Part shown: piece after piece, positions 41,618-50,000 of the stretch | Layout: each line of letters begins with the position of its first letter | How positions within the stretch are numbered: position 1 is the stretch's first letter | DNA from: GCA-020356105 sp964347475 | GTDB taxonomy: Bacteria > Pseudomonadota > Alphaproteobacteria > UBA8366 > JADFVY01 | NCBI GenBank assembly: GCA_964347475.1 | Contig: CAYFYY010000001.1 | Location: forward strand, 49,505-113,504 | Reading direction: 5' to 3' | DNA: 64,000 nucleotides | Position numbers and translations under genes: made by a program | Notes under the pieces: generated by a model | The model's database searches: none | Told to the model about the DNA's origin: nothing | Seen by the model: the letters and a program-made list of their open reading frames with translations, nothing else

Positions 41618-42757
41618 TCACAAAAGCCCGCGGGCCGACAGCCAGTACAGGCGGTTGTAGGCCAGCTTGAACCAGTGCAGCATCTGCGACGGCGGCCCGG
41701 GGTTGGGCGGCGTGGTGTAGTTGAACCACACATAGGTGCCGCTGTTCATGCCGGTCTCTACAAAGCAGAAGACCTTGCCGTCGTAGTTGCGGGCCCACTG
41801 CCCCTCGCTGACCAGCGACGAGATGTTGTCGATGATCGTATCGGCCTCGAAATGGGCGGTGGAGCCGGCCTTGGAGATCGGGATGTTGGTGGTGTCACCG
41901 ACCACGAAGACGTTGGTCGAGCCCTCGCGCAGCAACGTTTCCCGGTCCGTCGGCACCCAGCCGCCGGCGCCGAGATCGGAATCCGTGATGACCTGGGCCC
42001 CGGTATGCGGCGGTATGACCACCAGCATGTCGTAGTCCAGGGTCGAGCCTTCCTCGGAGGTGACGGTCTTCTTCTTGGGGTCGATCTCCTTGGTGTTGAA
42101 GAAGGTCTCGGACTTGATGCCGAACCGGTCGAATTCAGGCGCCGCCCAGTTGGCGACGGGTTCCAACGTGTGCAGGCGGCCGACCGGATAGGTGTAGGTG
42201 ATCTCGGTCTTGTCCATCAGGCCCCGTTCCTTCAGGTAGTCATAGAGCATGAAGGTGATCTCGAGCGGGGCGACCGGGCATTTGTGCGGGACGTTGACGT
42301 TGACCACGATCTTGCCGCCGTCGAATTGGCGCAGCGCGTCGCGCATCTTGCGCGCGCCCTCGAGGTCGTAGAACCAGTGCGCACCCTCTTCCATGCCAGG
42401 GATCTGGTCGGGCCGGATGCGCGAGCCGGTGGCGATCACGACATAGTCGTAATCGAGGATCATTCCGGATTCGCAGGTAACCTTGTTATTGTCGACGTCT
42501 ATGTTGGTCACCGGGTCGATGTGGAAGGTCACCCGGCGATCCAGGACCTTGCGCTGGTCCCGGAACAATTCGGATTCGCGGAATTTGCCGAACGGCAGGT
42601 ACAACAGGCCCGGCTGATACATGTGCCTGTCGGTATTGCCGAGCATGGTGATGCGGACTTCGCCCGACCGCAGCTCGTCGCCGAGCTGTCGGCACAGGCC
42701 GTTTCCGACAATGGTGCCGGCGAGTCCTCCGCCGACGATGACGATGTGTTTTGCCAT
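41618..42757 (-). CDS. Sulfide:quinone oxidoreductase-like flavoprotein
   Basis: A 379-residue flavoprotein of the SQR family. The FAD loop IVGGGLAG is at residue 6. Cys160 (VPHKCPVAPLE) matches the catalytic Cys of SQR. A second candidate is Cys331 (KVFCFVETG), with Cys22 and Cys95 also present. The C-terminal FKLAYNRLYWLSARGLL looks amphipathic and may attach it to the membrane. No signal peptide. It sits with TusA, DsrE-like and DUF1641 genes, so it may oxidise a persulfide or sulfide and pass electrons to quinone. The divergent third Cys leaves the SQR type open. Confidence 0.82.
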   Translation of the reverse strand: MAKHIVIVGGGLAGTIVGNGLCRQLGDELRSGEVRITMLGNTDRHMYQPGLLYLPFGKFRESELFRDQRKVLDRRVTFHIDPVTNIDVDNNKVTCESGMILDYDYVVIATGSRIRPDQIPGMEEGAHWFYDLEGARKMRDALRQFDGGKIVVNVNVPHKCPVAPLEITFMLYDYLKERGLMDKTEITYTYPVGRLHTLEPVANWAAPEFDRFGIKSETFFNTKEIDPKKKTVTSEEGSTLDYDMLVVIPPHTGAQVITDSDLGAGGWVPTDRETLLREGSTNVFVVGDTTNIPISKAGSTAHFEADTIIDNISSLVSEGQWARNYDGKVFCFVETGMNSGTYVWFNYTTPPNPGPPSQMLHWFKLAYNRLYWLSARGLL

Positions 42758-42824
42758 AGCATTTGCCTCCCTTGTGAATGCCGGCGTTTTCCCATCGCCT
42801 CTCTTTTTCGCCATTCCCCTCGCG

Positions 42825-43055
42825 TTATTTCGCCTTGCGGACGACGATGCTGTCGTAGCCCTCGCAGTGCTCCACCCCGACCATCTCGTGGCCGACCTTG
42901 GCAACCCATTCGGGAATATCCTTGGCGGAGCCCTTGTCCGACGACCAGACCTCGATTTCGTCGCCCACCTCGATCAGCTTGAGCCCTGCGATCAGCTCCA
43001 TGAGCGGACCCGGGCAGAATGCGCCGCGCGCATCGATCTTGGTGCGTTGAGGCAT
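42825..43055 (-). CDS. tusA: TusA-family sulfur carrier
   Basis: A 76-residue protein with the active CPGP motif (AFCPGPLMELIAGLK), the Cys that carries a persulfide. The fold pattern, including VGDEIEVWSSDKGSAKDIPEWVAKVGHEMVG, is standard for the family. A second Cys (HCEGYD) near the C-terminus is less usual. It follows the DsrE-like gene and precedes the SQR-like gene; tusA-dsrE pairs feed sulfur to oxidation pathways. GGAGAGG lies before ATG 43055. Confidence 0.9.
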   Translation of the reverse strand: MPQRTKIDARGAFCPGPLMELIAGLKLIEVGDEIEVWSSDKGSAKDIPEWVAKVGHEMVGVEHCEGYDSIVVRKAK

Positions 43056-43081
43056 TGGTCGATCCTCTCCGGTTGCGGCGT

Positions 43082-43480
43082 TTAGAGCGTTACGAACTGC
43101 CCGCCCTCGGCCTCGGACAGGAACTTGGTCAGGCCGAGCGCCTCGTCGAACAGGCCGTCCACCAGTCTGTCCTCGCTCCAGCCGGTGATATCGAGCGCCA
43201 TCGAGCAGACGTACATCTTCAGGTCACCGAGCATCTTGCCCTGCTCGAAGAGCTGCATCGCATCGGGCGCGCCCTTTTCGACCAGCAGGCGGGAAAATTC
43301 GCCGCCACGGTAACGCGGTTCGGGCGACGCTTGCCTGTCGAAAGCGAACAGCGCGTTCATGCTGACGAAGACATGGACGGCCCGGTCCGAGACCGCGCCG
43401 ACTGACGCCATCATGGCCGCCATCTGGATCTTCTCGTGCTCGCCGGAGCACAACAGGATGAACAGGGGCTGCGCGGTCAT
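43082..43480 (-). CDS. DsrE/DsrF-like sulfur-transfer protein (DsrE2 type)
   Basis: A 132-residue protein of the DsrE/F/H-like family: LFILLCSGEHEKIQMAAMMASVGA, VHVFVSMNALFAF, and Cys near residue 100 in KMYVCSMALDITGW, the usual persulfide-bearing position. Bacterial DsrE2 proteins are usually paired with TusA, as here (26-bp gap). It may be a membrane-associated sulfur transferase, though no helix is evident. First gene after a 30-bp palindrome and likely first of the sulfur operon. Confidence 0.85.
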   Translation of the reverse strand: MTAQPLFILLCSGEHEKIQMAAMMASVGAVSDRAVHVFVSMNALFAFDRQASPEPRYRGGEFSRLLVEKGAPDAMQLFEQGKMLGDLKMYVCSMALDITGWSEDRLVDGLFDEALGLTKFLSEAEGGQFVTL

Positions 43481-43520
43481 CGATTAACCCGTTCGTTTGC
43501 ATGCGCTCAATTGGAGGCGC

Positions 43521-43550
43521 CCATTCTACGCATTTTTTTGCGTAGAATGG
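43521..43550. promoter_or_regulatory. Perfect 12-bp inverted repeat between korB and the sulfur genes
   Basis: CCATTCTACGCA (43521-43532) and TGCGTAGAATGG (43539-43550) are perfectly complementary around TTTTTT. No T-run follows on either strand, so it is not a normal terminator. Its place 41 bp before the dsrE-like start suggests an operator or mRNA-processing hairpin. Confidence 0.7.
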
Positions 43551-43591
43551 AACCGAAAAAACAACAGTGAGTGTCGGGACTTTCGGCGCAG

Positions 43592-44485
43592 CTATTTCTT
43601 CGAAGGGGACTTGGCCTTCTTTTTCGGTGCACGGGTTGCCCGTTCGGCGATGTCCGCGAAGCCGTCGCCCAGAGTCGGACGCTCTTCCCTGAAGAACAGG
43701 CCCAATGCGGGCGCGTCGGTGCACGTGGCTTGTTCCATTGCCGCCAGGCGGTCCGTCGGATCATGGTCCGCCGGCAGATCGCGCACGCGTATGTCGAGAT
43801 TCGAATAGGTCATCTCGGTCTTGTCGAACGTCACGCAGGGCGACAGGATGTGCAGGTAGGAAAACCCGCGATGCGCGATCGCCTGCGCGATCATGTCGGA
43901 CAGGTGGTGTGGCCGTCCCGCATAGGCCTGGCCGACCCAACCGGCCCCGTAGGACAGAAGCATCAACAGCGGATTCAGGGGCTGGTCGTGGCTTTCATAA
44001 GGTGTCGAAGGCGTGACGAACCCGTAGACCGAGGTCGGCGACGTCTGGCCCTTGGTCAGCCCGTAGACGCCGTTGTCGAACACCATATACGTGATATCGA
44101 CATTGCGCCGCGCTGCGTGCGGGATATGGCCGCCGCCGATCGCGAAGGCATCGCCGTCCCCGCCCACGGCGATCACCGTCAGCTTTTCGTTGGCTACCTT
44201 GACGCCGGTTGCGACCGGCAGGGTGCGGCCGTGCAAGGTGTGAAGGCCGTAGGTGTCCATGAAGAACGGGAAGCGCGAGGCGCAGCCGATGCCCGAGACG
44301 ACGACGGCATCCTTAAGTGGAACATCGAGGTGGTTCAGCGCGACGGCGACGCCCTCCGCGACGCTGAAATAGCCGCATCCGGGACACCATGTGGGCAACG
44401 AGCGCGACCGGTAGCGCAGATGCCCGTCGCCGCGGACCTGCTGAAGCTTGTCTTCGAGATAGACGGGTTTGAGCGGTTCGGTCAT
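43592..44485 (-). CDS. korB: 2-oxoacid:acceptor oxidoreductase, beta (TPP-binding) subunit
   Basis: A 297-residue thiamine-diphosphate subunit of the 2-oxoglutarate/pyruvate:ferredoxin oxidoreductase family: WCPGCGYFSVAEG near residue 33 (cluster and TPP area), GIGCASRFP, and the TPP/Mg motif GDGDAFAIGGGHIPHAARRN. It ends in a basic Lys-rich tail. It follows the alpha-gamma gene by 17 bp. Without an adjacent ferredoxin gene, electrons probably go to the Fe-S flavoprotein encoded at 47332-49149. 2-Oxoglutarate is the most likely substrate, by similarity to Kor enzymes. Confidence 0.88.
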   Translation of the reverse strand: MTEPLKPVYLEDKLQQVRGDGHLRYRSRSLPTWCPGCGYFSVAEGVAVALNHLDVPLKDAVVVSGIGCASRFPFFMDTYGLHTLHGRTLPVATGVKVANEKLTVIAVGGDGDAFAIGGGHIPHAARRNVDITYMVFDNGVYGLTKGQTSPTSVYGFVTPSTPYESHDQPLNPLLMLLSYGAGWVGQAYAGRPHHLSDMIAQAIAHRGFSYLHILSPCVTFDKTEMTYSNLDIRVRDLPADHDPTDRLAAMEQATCTDAPALGLFFREERPTLGDGFADIAERATRAPKKKAKSPSKK

Positions 44486-44502
44486 GGTTCTTCTCCCTCG
44501 CC

Positions 44503-46296
44503 TCAGGCGGCCCTGGCCTGCGCCAAACGCCGGACCTCCGCCAGAATTTCCTCAACCTGCATCGGCGCGCCGGTCGCCCGGTTGAGCCGCGTAACGGGGC
44601 GACCAAGGGCGCCGGAGATCAGGTTCGCGAGTTGCCCTTCGTAATTGAGCTCCGGCACCAGAACGGCGCTGCAGTCGTCCATGAAAGCCGCGATTTGCTG
44701 CTCCGGCAGGGGCGACAGCATCACCACCTTCATCGCAGAACACCGAATGCCGTCGGCTTGTGCGGCGAACATCGCCTCGAGGATTTCGCCGAAGGTCGAG
44801 CCCCAGCCCAGGATACCCACATCGATCGGCCCTTCGTCGCCGAAGCGCTTGCAGATCGTAAAATCCGGATGTTTCAGGGCGGCCTTGAGCTTTTCGTGCC
44901 GTTTCAGGCTCATCGCCATATGATTCTCGGGCAGATCGCTGGGCTTCCCGAGTTCGTTGTGCTCGAGACCCGTTACCGTATGCATGCCGCCCGCGTCGCC
45001 CGGCAGGGCACGCGGGCTGACATGGTCGTCGGTCCTCTGGTAGCGCTGGTAGATGCCATCCCCGCGCCGCGCGTCCATCCCCTTGTTGAGGTTGGGTGCG
45101 AAGGGGTTCTTTGCCGGTGGCACGACGGTTTCATAGCGATTGGAGAGATACAGGTCCATCAGGACGATGACGGGCGTCTGGTACTGTTCGGCCATCTCGA
45201 AGGCCTTGCCGGCGGTACGGTAGCAGCCGTCGACATTGGTCGGTGCCAGCACGATGCGCTGTGCATCACCGGCACCGCCGAACACCGCCATGTTGAGGTC
45301 GGACTGCTCGGTCTTCGTCGGCATCCCGGTCGACGGGCCGCCCCGCTGGCTGACGAACACCACCGACGGGATCTCACCCATGACGCCGAGCCCCAGCATC
45401 TCGGCCATCAGCGCAAGGCCCGGTCCCGAGGTCGCCGTCGCCGCGCGCGCGCCGGTATAGCCGGCGCCGATGGTGGCGGAAATCGCAGAGATCTCGTCTT
45501 CGGTCTGCAGCACGCGACCGCCGTGCTTGGGAAGCTCTGCGGCGAGGCGTTCCAGGATCGTCGTCGCCGGCGTGATCGGGTAGCCAAAAAACGTGTCGAG
45601 CCCGGCATCGATACAGCCGCGCACGATGGCCCCGTTACCGGTCATCATGGTGGCCGTCTCGCCCTTGTCGGCGTGGACGGGCTCGCCCAGGCTACCCTGG
45701 TCCAGCTTGAAGACCCTTTTGCCGACCTCGTACGCGGCATCGAAGGCGGCGGTGTTGCTGGTCGTCACCACTGGCGCCTTGCGCCGGAACTTGGCCGCGA
45801 TCACCTTGCGGAAGGCCTGCGGGTCGATATCGTAGAGCGCGGCGAGATACCCGAGGATGACGATGTTGCGCGAGCGCGCCGAACTGGTCGCCCGCTCGGA
45901 AATCTCGCGCTGGTTCAGGCCGTAGGGAAGCTGTGTCGGGCGGATATGCGCCGTGATGTGTGCCCCCTCGGGCTGGCGCACGATGGGCGATGCCTCATAT
46001 ATGACCGCGCCGTAATCGCACACCTCGCCGACATGCGGGATCGCGTAGCTGTCGTCGAGGGAGACCAGCACGTCGGAATGTCGCTTCAATGAATAGGCCT
46101 GCTCGGTGGTTACCCGCACGCGCGAGATGCACTTGCCGAAGCCGCGGATCTCGGCCGGATAAATGTCGAAGGCGATGACCTTGTAGCCGAGCGCCGCCAT
46201 CGCGCGCTTCAGGATGTCACCGGCCGCGATGGTGCCGTCGCCCGCCGATCCGATGATGGCGAACTGGATATCCGTGCCCTCGCGTTTCTGCGCCAT
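44503..46296 (-). CDS. korA: 2-oxoacid:acceptor oxidoreductase, fused gamma-alpha subunit
   Basis: A 597-residue fusion. Residues 1-190 are the gamma domain (FAIIGSAGDGTIAAGDILKRA). From about 215 the alpha (pyrimidine-binding) domain follows (GNGAIVRGCIDAGLDTFFGYPITPATTILE, then QTEDEISAISATIGAGYTGARAATATSGPG). The fusion is typical of KorA and PorA homologues in bacteria. With KorB it oxidatively decarboxylates a 2-oxoacid to an acyl-CoA and reduces a low-potential carrier. Such enzymes are usually oxygen-sensitive, in keeping with an FNR-like site upstream of the operon. Confidence 0.9.
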   Translation of the reverse strand: MAQKREGTDIQFAIIGSAGDGTIAAGDILKRAMAALGYKVIAFDIYPAEIRGFGKCISRVRVTTEQAYSLKRHSDVLVSLDDSYAIPHVGEVCDYGAVIYEASPIVRQPEGAHITAHIRPTQLPYGLNQREISERATSSARSRNIVILGYLAALYDIDPQAFRKVIAAKFRRKAPVVTTSNTAAFDAAYEVGKRVFKLDQGSLGEPVHADKGETATMMTGNGAIVRGCIDAGLDTFFGYPITPATTILERLAAELPKHGGRVLQTEDEISAISATIGAGYTGARAATATSGPGLALMAEMLGLGVMGEIPSVVFVSQRGGPSTGMPTKTEQSDLNMAVFGGAGDAQRIVLAPTNVDGCYRTAGKAFEMAEQYQTPVIVLMDLYLSNRYETVVPPAKNPFAPNLNKGMDARRGDGIYQRYQRTDDHVSPRALPGDAGGMHTVTGLEHNELGKPSDLPENHMAMSLKRHEKLKAALKHPDFTICKRFGDEGPIDVGILGWGSTFGEILEAMFAAQADGIRCSAMKVVMLSPLPEQQIAAFMDDCSAVLVPELNYEGQLANLISGALGRPVTRLNRATGAPMQVEEILAEVRRLAQARAA

Positions 46297-46299
46297 GGC

Positions 46300-47328
46300 C
46301 TAGTACTCCCAGAACGGCGAATGGATGTGGCCGTCACGGCCGACATGGAGGCGCTCGTCTCCGGCGCCCTTGAAGGTCTCGCTCGCGCCCGTCACGTTGC
46401 GTGCCGCCACCTCACCCATTTGGCGGACATTTGTCCACCCGTAGTAGAAGCGGTACTCGTTGTCGGCCGCCGACCAGATCTGGCACACGTCGCCGGCCGC
46501 CCAGATGTGCTTGTCCGTGGTCTGAAGCTGCGGATCGACGAGCAGCCCGCGCTCGATATCGACTCCCGAACCCAGCATGAACTCGGCCGTCGGCACCAGC
46601 CCGTAGAACGGCATCACGACGTCGCCGTCCACACTGTCGCCACCCTCGAAGATGACGCGGCGCGCCGGCTTGCCGGCCGCACCTTCCTCGATGGCGATGG
46701 GCCGTACGCCGTCCATCACCTCGAGCCCCATATGCTCCAGCGCGGCGATGAAGCCGGCGCGTTCGTCAGCTTCGGTGCGATGCGGCCAGAACGTGTAGTC
46801 GTTCGCCAGCAGCATGACCCGGTAGCCGACATCGATCAGCGTGCGCGCGAGGTCGAGTCCGATCATATCGCCGCCCAGCATGATAACGGTGCCGCCCTTC
46901 GGCAGGGCGCGATACGTGGTCATCGCCGACTCGAAGGAATGGAAGCCGTGCATCAGCCCGTAATACTCGCTCAACTCCTCGGGCAGGTAGCCTCGCCCGC
47001 CCGCGCAGACCAACAACTGGTCGTAATGCATCACCTCGTTGTGGGCGAAGGTGATGCTGCGCGAGCGGCCATCGACGTCGGTCACCCGGCTGTTGCGCCG
47101 CAGGATGATGCGATTGTCGTCGTAATATTCCGGGGGGTGCACGAGGATCTCGCGCCAGTCGTGGCAGCCGCGGAAGACGCGCGGCAGATCGTACCGATTG
47201 TAGAACGGCAAGCTGCTCATGGTGATGATTGTGATGCGGCTGTCCGGGTCGTGCTCGCGCAGTGTGATCGCGGCGCCGTTGCCGGCGCTCCCGTTGCCGA
47301 TGATGACGTTGTGGGTCGCGTCGGTCAT
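46300..47328 (-). CDS. FAD-dependent pyridine-nucleotide-type oxidoreductase
   Basis: A 342-residue flavoprotein of the rubredoxin/nitrite-reductase-like pyridine nucleotide-disulfide family: FAD loop NVIIGNGSAGNGAA, ATG-equivalent VCAGGRGYLP, NAD loop VIMLGGDMIGLDLA and IWAAGDVCQIW. No redox CxxC. It is encoded between the KorC-like flavoprotein and KorA, with 3-nt gaps on both sides, so it is probably a component of the same complex or an electron outlet to NAD(P). Specific role unknown. Confidence 0.82.
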   Translation of the reverse strand: MTDATHNVIIGNGSAGNGAAITLREHDPDSRITIITMSSLPFYNRYDLPRVFRGCHDWREILVHPPEYYDDNRIILRRNSRVTDVDGRSRSITFAHNEVMHYDQLLVCAGGRGYLPEELSEYYGLMHGFHSFESAMTTYRALPKGGTVIMLGGDMIGLDLARTLIDVGYRVMLLANDYTFWPHRTEADERAGFIAALEHMGLEVMDGVRPIAIEEGAAGKPARRVIFEGGDSVDGDVVMPFYGLVPTAEFMLGSGVDIERGLLVDPQLQTTDKHIWAAGDVCQIWSAADNEYRFYYGWTNVRQMGEVAARNVTGASETFKGAGDERLHVGRDGHIHSPFWEY

Positions 47329-47331
47329 CGC

Positions 47332-49149
47332 TCAGATATCCTGTGTTACGAACTCGTTGCGCGTGATGCTGATGCATTTGGTCGGGCACACCATGAAACA
47401 GGCGCCACAGCGAATGCATTCGTTGTTGTCGATCCAGATAGCGCCCACCTCGTCCCACTCCTGGGTCTCAAGCAGCTTTCCATAGGTGCCGTCATCGCGA
47501 ATCTCAACGCCTTCGACCAGCTTGATGCAGTTTTTCGGCGCGACCTCAATGCAAGCTCGGCAATAGATGCAGTTGTCGACGTCGATCTGGTACTTCAGAT
47601 TGCACAGGTAGCAGCGCTTCGATTCCGTCGCCGCCAGAGTCTCGTCGTAGCCCGTCTCGACCTCCTTGGTCAGCTCCTTGTTCCGTTCGGCCAATGGTGC
47701 CGTCGGCATGTGCTGCCGTTCGATGAAATCGAAGCTGCGTTCCCGCAGCGGGCTATCGACCGGCTCGATGCGGACGACCTGCCGGCGGCGCTGGCGTCCC
47801 ATCAGCCAGGTATCGATACCGGCGGCCACGCGGCGCCCGTTGCCAACCGCCTCGATGATCGTGGTTGGCCCGGTTACGTAATCGCCGGCAGCGTAGACGC
47901 CCTTCCGCGACGTCCGGCCACTCTCGTCAGCCTTGACGCTGCCCCAGCGGTCGAGCTCCAGCTTGATGTCGAGGTAGTCGTTCACGGTCCGCTGGCCGAT
48001 GGCGATCAGCAACGTATCGCATGGCTCGAAGAACTCCGATCCCTCGATTGGGATCGCTTGGCGCCGCCCGTTCTCGCGCCATCCGCCGAGACGGTTCTGC
48101 ACGAATTCGATGCCGCGTAGGCGACCGTCGCCGTCGACGAGTAGCTGCGCGGGCGACCGCAGTCCCTTGATGCGGATACCCTCGCGCTTGCATTCGAAGA
48201 TCTCGTCCTTGGTGACGGGGATGTATTCCTCGGCCGTCCGGATGTGGATCGTCACCTCGTCGGCGCCTAACCTCTTCGCCACCCGGGCACAGTCCAGCGC
48301 GGTGAACCCGGCGCCGACTACCGCGACGCGCTTGCCGACGGCCTTCTTCTCTCCTCGGTGCTGGCCCATCAGGAAATAGAGCCCGTACTCCACTCCCTTT
48401 ATCGATTCCGGATCATCCTTCCCGACACCGCCCTGCAGGGGCAGCGTCACCGATGCCATGCTACCGGTGGTCAACAGAACGGCGTCGAACTCCTTGCGCA
48501 GCTTGGCCAGCGGCATCTGTCCCTTGCCCTTGCCGATCTCGACGCCAGTGCGCAACTCGACACCCAGCCGCAAGGCGTTGTGCAGCTCAACCCGCAGGAT
48601 GTCGCGAGGCAGGCGAAATGCCGGTATGCCGTAGCGCAGCATGCCGCCCGGGTCCGCTTCCCGCTCGAAGATCGTCACGTCGTGGCCCAGAAGCGACAGG
48701 TCGTGCGCCGCCGCCACGCCCGCCGGGCCGGCGCCGACGATGGCAACCCGCTTGCCGGAGGGGCCGTAGAGGCTCTCGGTGATCCGGTGCCCGACGTGTT
48801 TCAGGTCGCTGGCCGCGCGCTTTAGATGGCAGATGTTTACGGTCTCGCCATTGCCGGGCTGCGCATGGCGGCATACATCCTCGCACGGGCGCGAGCAGAT
48901 GCGGCCCAGTATGCCGGGCAGGACGTTGGCCTCGCGGTTGATCTCGTACGCGCGGCCATACTCCTTCTCCATGATCGCCTGGATATAGCCGGGGATATTC
49001 GTTCCGGCCGGACACGCCGACTGGCATGGAATGTTTTCCCGCACCCAGCCGATATCGCGCGGATCATCGGAATACCAGACCGCATCTTCGTCGGAAGACT
49101 GCAAAGGCTGCGCCGCCTTGATCTTCTCTCCACCCCGCCGTTCTGACAT
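47332..49149 (-). CDS. GltD-like iron-sulfur flavoprotein, KorC-type electron-transfer subunit
   Basis: A 605-residue protein: an N-terminal 4Fe-4S region (CQSACPAGTNIPGY, RICSRPCEDVC) as in glutamate synthase small subunit, an FAD domain (VAIVGAGPAGVAAA), an NADPH domain (VAVVGAGFTALDCA), and two C-terminal ferredoxin-like 4Fe-4S motifs (CIYCRACIEVAPKNC and CIRCGACFMVCPTKC). Size and layout resemble the gamma subunit (KorC) of the 2-oxoglutarate:NADP oxidoreductase of denitrifying aromatic degraders, so it would link KorAB to NADP. There is no gltB, so glutamate synthase is ruled out. GGGGG lies before ATG 49149. Confidence 0.87.
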   Translation of the reverse strand: MSERRGGEKIKAAQPLQSSDEDAVWYSDDPRDIGWVRENIPCQSACPAGTNIPGYIQAIMEKEYGRAYEINREANVLPGILGRICSRPCEDVCRHAQPGNGETVNICHLKRAASDLKHVGHRITESLYGPSGKRVAIVGAGPAGVAAAHDLSLLGHDVTIFEREADPGGMLRYGIPAFRLPRDILRVELHNALRLGVELRTGVEIGKGKGQMPLAKLRKEFDAVLLTTGSMASVTLPLQGGVGKDDPESIKGVEYGLYFLMGQHRGEKKAVGKRVAVVGAGFTALDCARVAKRLGADEVTIHIRTAEEYIPVTKDEIFECKREGIRIKGLRSPAQLLVDGDGRLRGIEFVQNRLGGWRENGRRQAIPIEGSEFFEPCDTLLIAIGQRTVNDYLDIKLELDRWGSVKADESGRTSRKGVYAAGDYVTGPTTIIEAVGNGRRVAAGIDTWLMGRQRRRQVVRIEPVDSPLRERSFDFIERQHMPTAPLAERNKELTKEVETGYDETLAATESKRCYLCNLKYQIDVDNCIYCRACIEVAPKNCIKLVEGVEIRDDGTYGKLLETQEWDEVGAIWIDNNECIRCGACFMVCPTKCISITRNEFVTQDI

Positions 49150-49225
49150 TCACGCCCCCATGGTACGGTGCGTCAGAAGGCAGTGTCGCACCCGGCCGGC
49201 CCGGCCATGTCGGTTACAGTTCATT

Positions 49226-49789
49226 TCATGCCTCCCGGGCAATTCCTGCAAGCCCCTCGATATTGGCGCGGAGCGTCCGAAATCGTTTGACGACGGCATC
49301 GCCGAACAACGGGTCATCGCGTTGCCGCAAGCGGCCGTCGATCTCGACCCAGTCGTCGGCCGACAGAACTTCGGCCGCGGCCGGGAACACGCGTTCCTCT
49401 TCGAGCGCGATGTGATGACGGTACCGGCGGACGAAGCGGCGCGTCAGGTCGTGTACGGACTGGCGGTCAACCAGCTCCTCGGCCAGCACCTGCCGCATCG
49501 CTTCGGCCAGCTCCCGCGTCATCTCGGCGATCTGCCTGTGCTCCTCCTCCAGGTCGCCGACCAGCTGCGCCAGGTCTGCGTTCCGTGATTTCAGTATTCG
49601 GTAGATCAGATCCTCTTTCGGGTGGTGCACCGCGTCCGGGTAATCCAGGCAGTAGTCAATGACCATGCCGATGAGATCATAGTCCGGCCGCTCACCCGCA
49701 GCGAACACCGCCAGCTGGCGATCCAGCAGATCCAGCAGCTTCGAGAAATCCGCGTGTTCTTTGCTCAGCTGCCGCAGCGCCTCGGCCAT
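49226..49789 (-). CDS. Hemerythrin-like HHE-domain protein
   Basis: A 187-residue helical protein with the hemerythrin metal set: His12 (KEHADF), His55/56 and Glu59 (AVHHPKED), His84 (EEEHRQIAE) and YRHHIALEEERVFP. Such di-iron proteins bind O2 or repair Fe-S clusters under nitrosative or oxidative stress. It is the first gene ahead of the oxygen-sensitive Kor cluster, 76 bp upstream of the Fe-S flavoprotein, and may protect it. AAGGAA lies before ATG 49789; an FNR-like box is further upstream. Confidence 0.88.
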   Translation of the reverse strand: MAEALRQLSKEHADFSKLLDLLDRQLAVFAAGERPDYDLIGMVIDYCLDYPDAVHHPKEDLIYRILKSRNADLAQLVGDLEEEHRQIAEMTRELAEAMRQVLAEELVDRQSVHDLTRRFVRRYRHHIALEEERVFPAAAEVLSADDWVEIDGRLRQRDDPLFGDAVVKRFRTLRANIEGLAGIAREA

Positions 49790-49831
49790 CGCGTTTCCTT
49801 TCGCTCTTTCGCGTACGTCATTCGTGCTCAG

Positions 49832-49874
49832 AACATACGCGAATAGTGGATCGCGCGAAATTGACCTTTCTCAA
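49832..49874 (-). promoter_or_regulatory. Possible FNR-like box and -10 of the hemerythrin-kor operon
   Basis: TTGAC-CTTT-CTCAA (49861-49874) differs from the FNR consensus at one base in each half. On the minus strand TATGTT (49837-49832) could be the -10, placing the box centre near -42. The geometry is right but the match is imperfect. Confidence 0.4.
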
Positions 49875-50000
49875 TCCGTACGCCGGCCGGAATGCCGAAC
49901 CGGACTTGATGATTCGCCACCATCGTGAGAGATTCATGCGCTCTGTTCGACCGCTGACGACCATGGCGGAATCTGCCGGCGATGAGGGGAGGATATCGAA

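Noticed and set aside
41108..42982. 624-codon open frame opposite DUF1641 and the SQR-like gene
   Set aside because: Antisense shadow crossing two well-supported genes.
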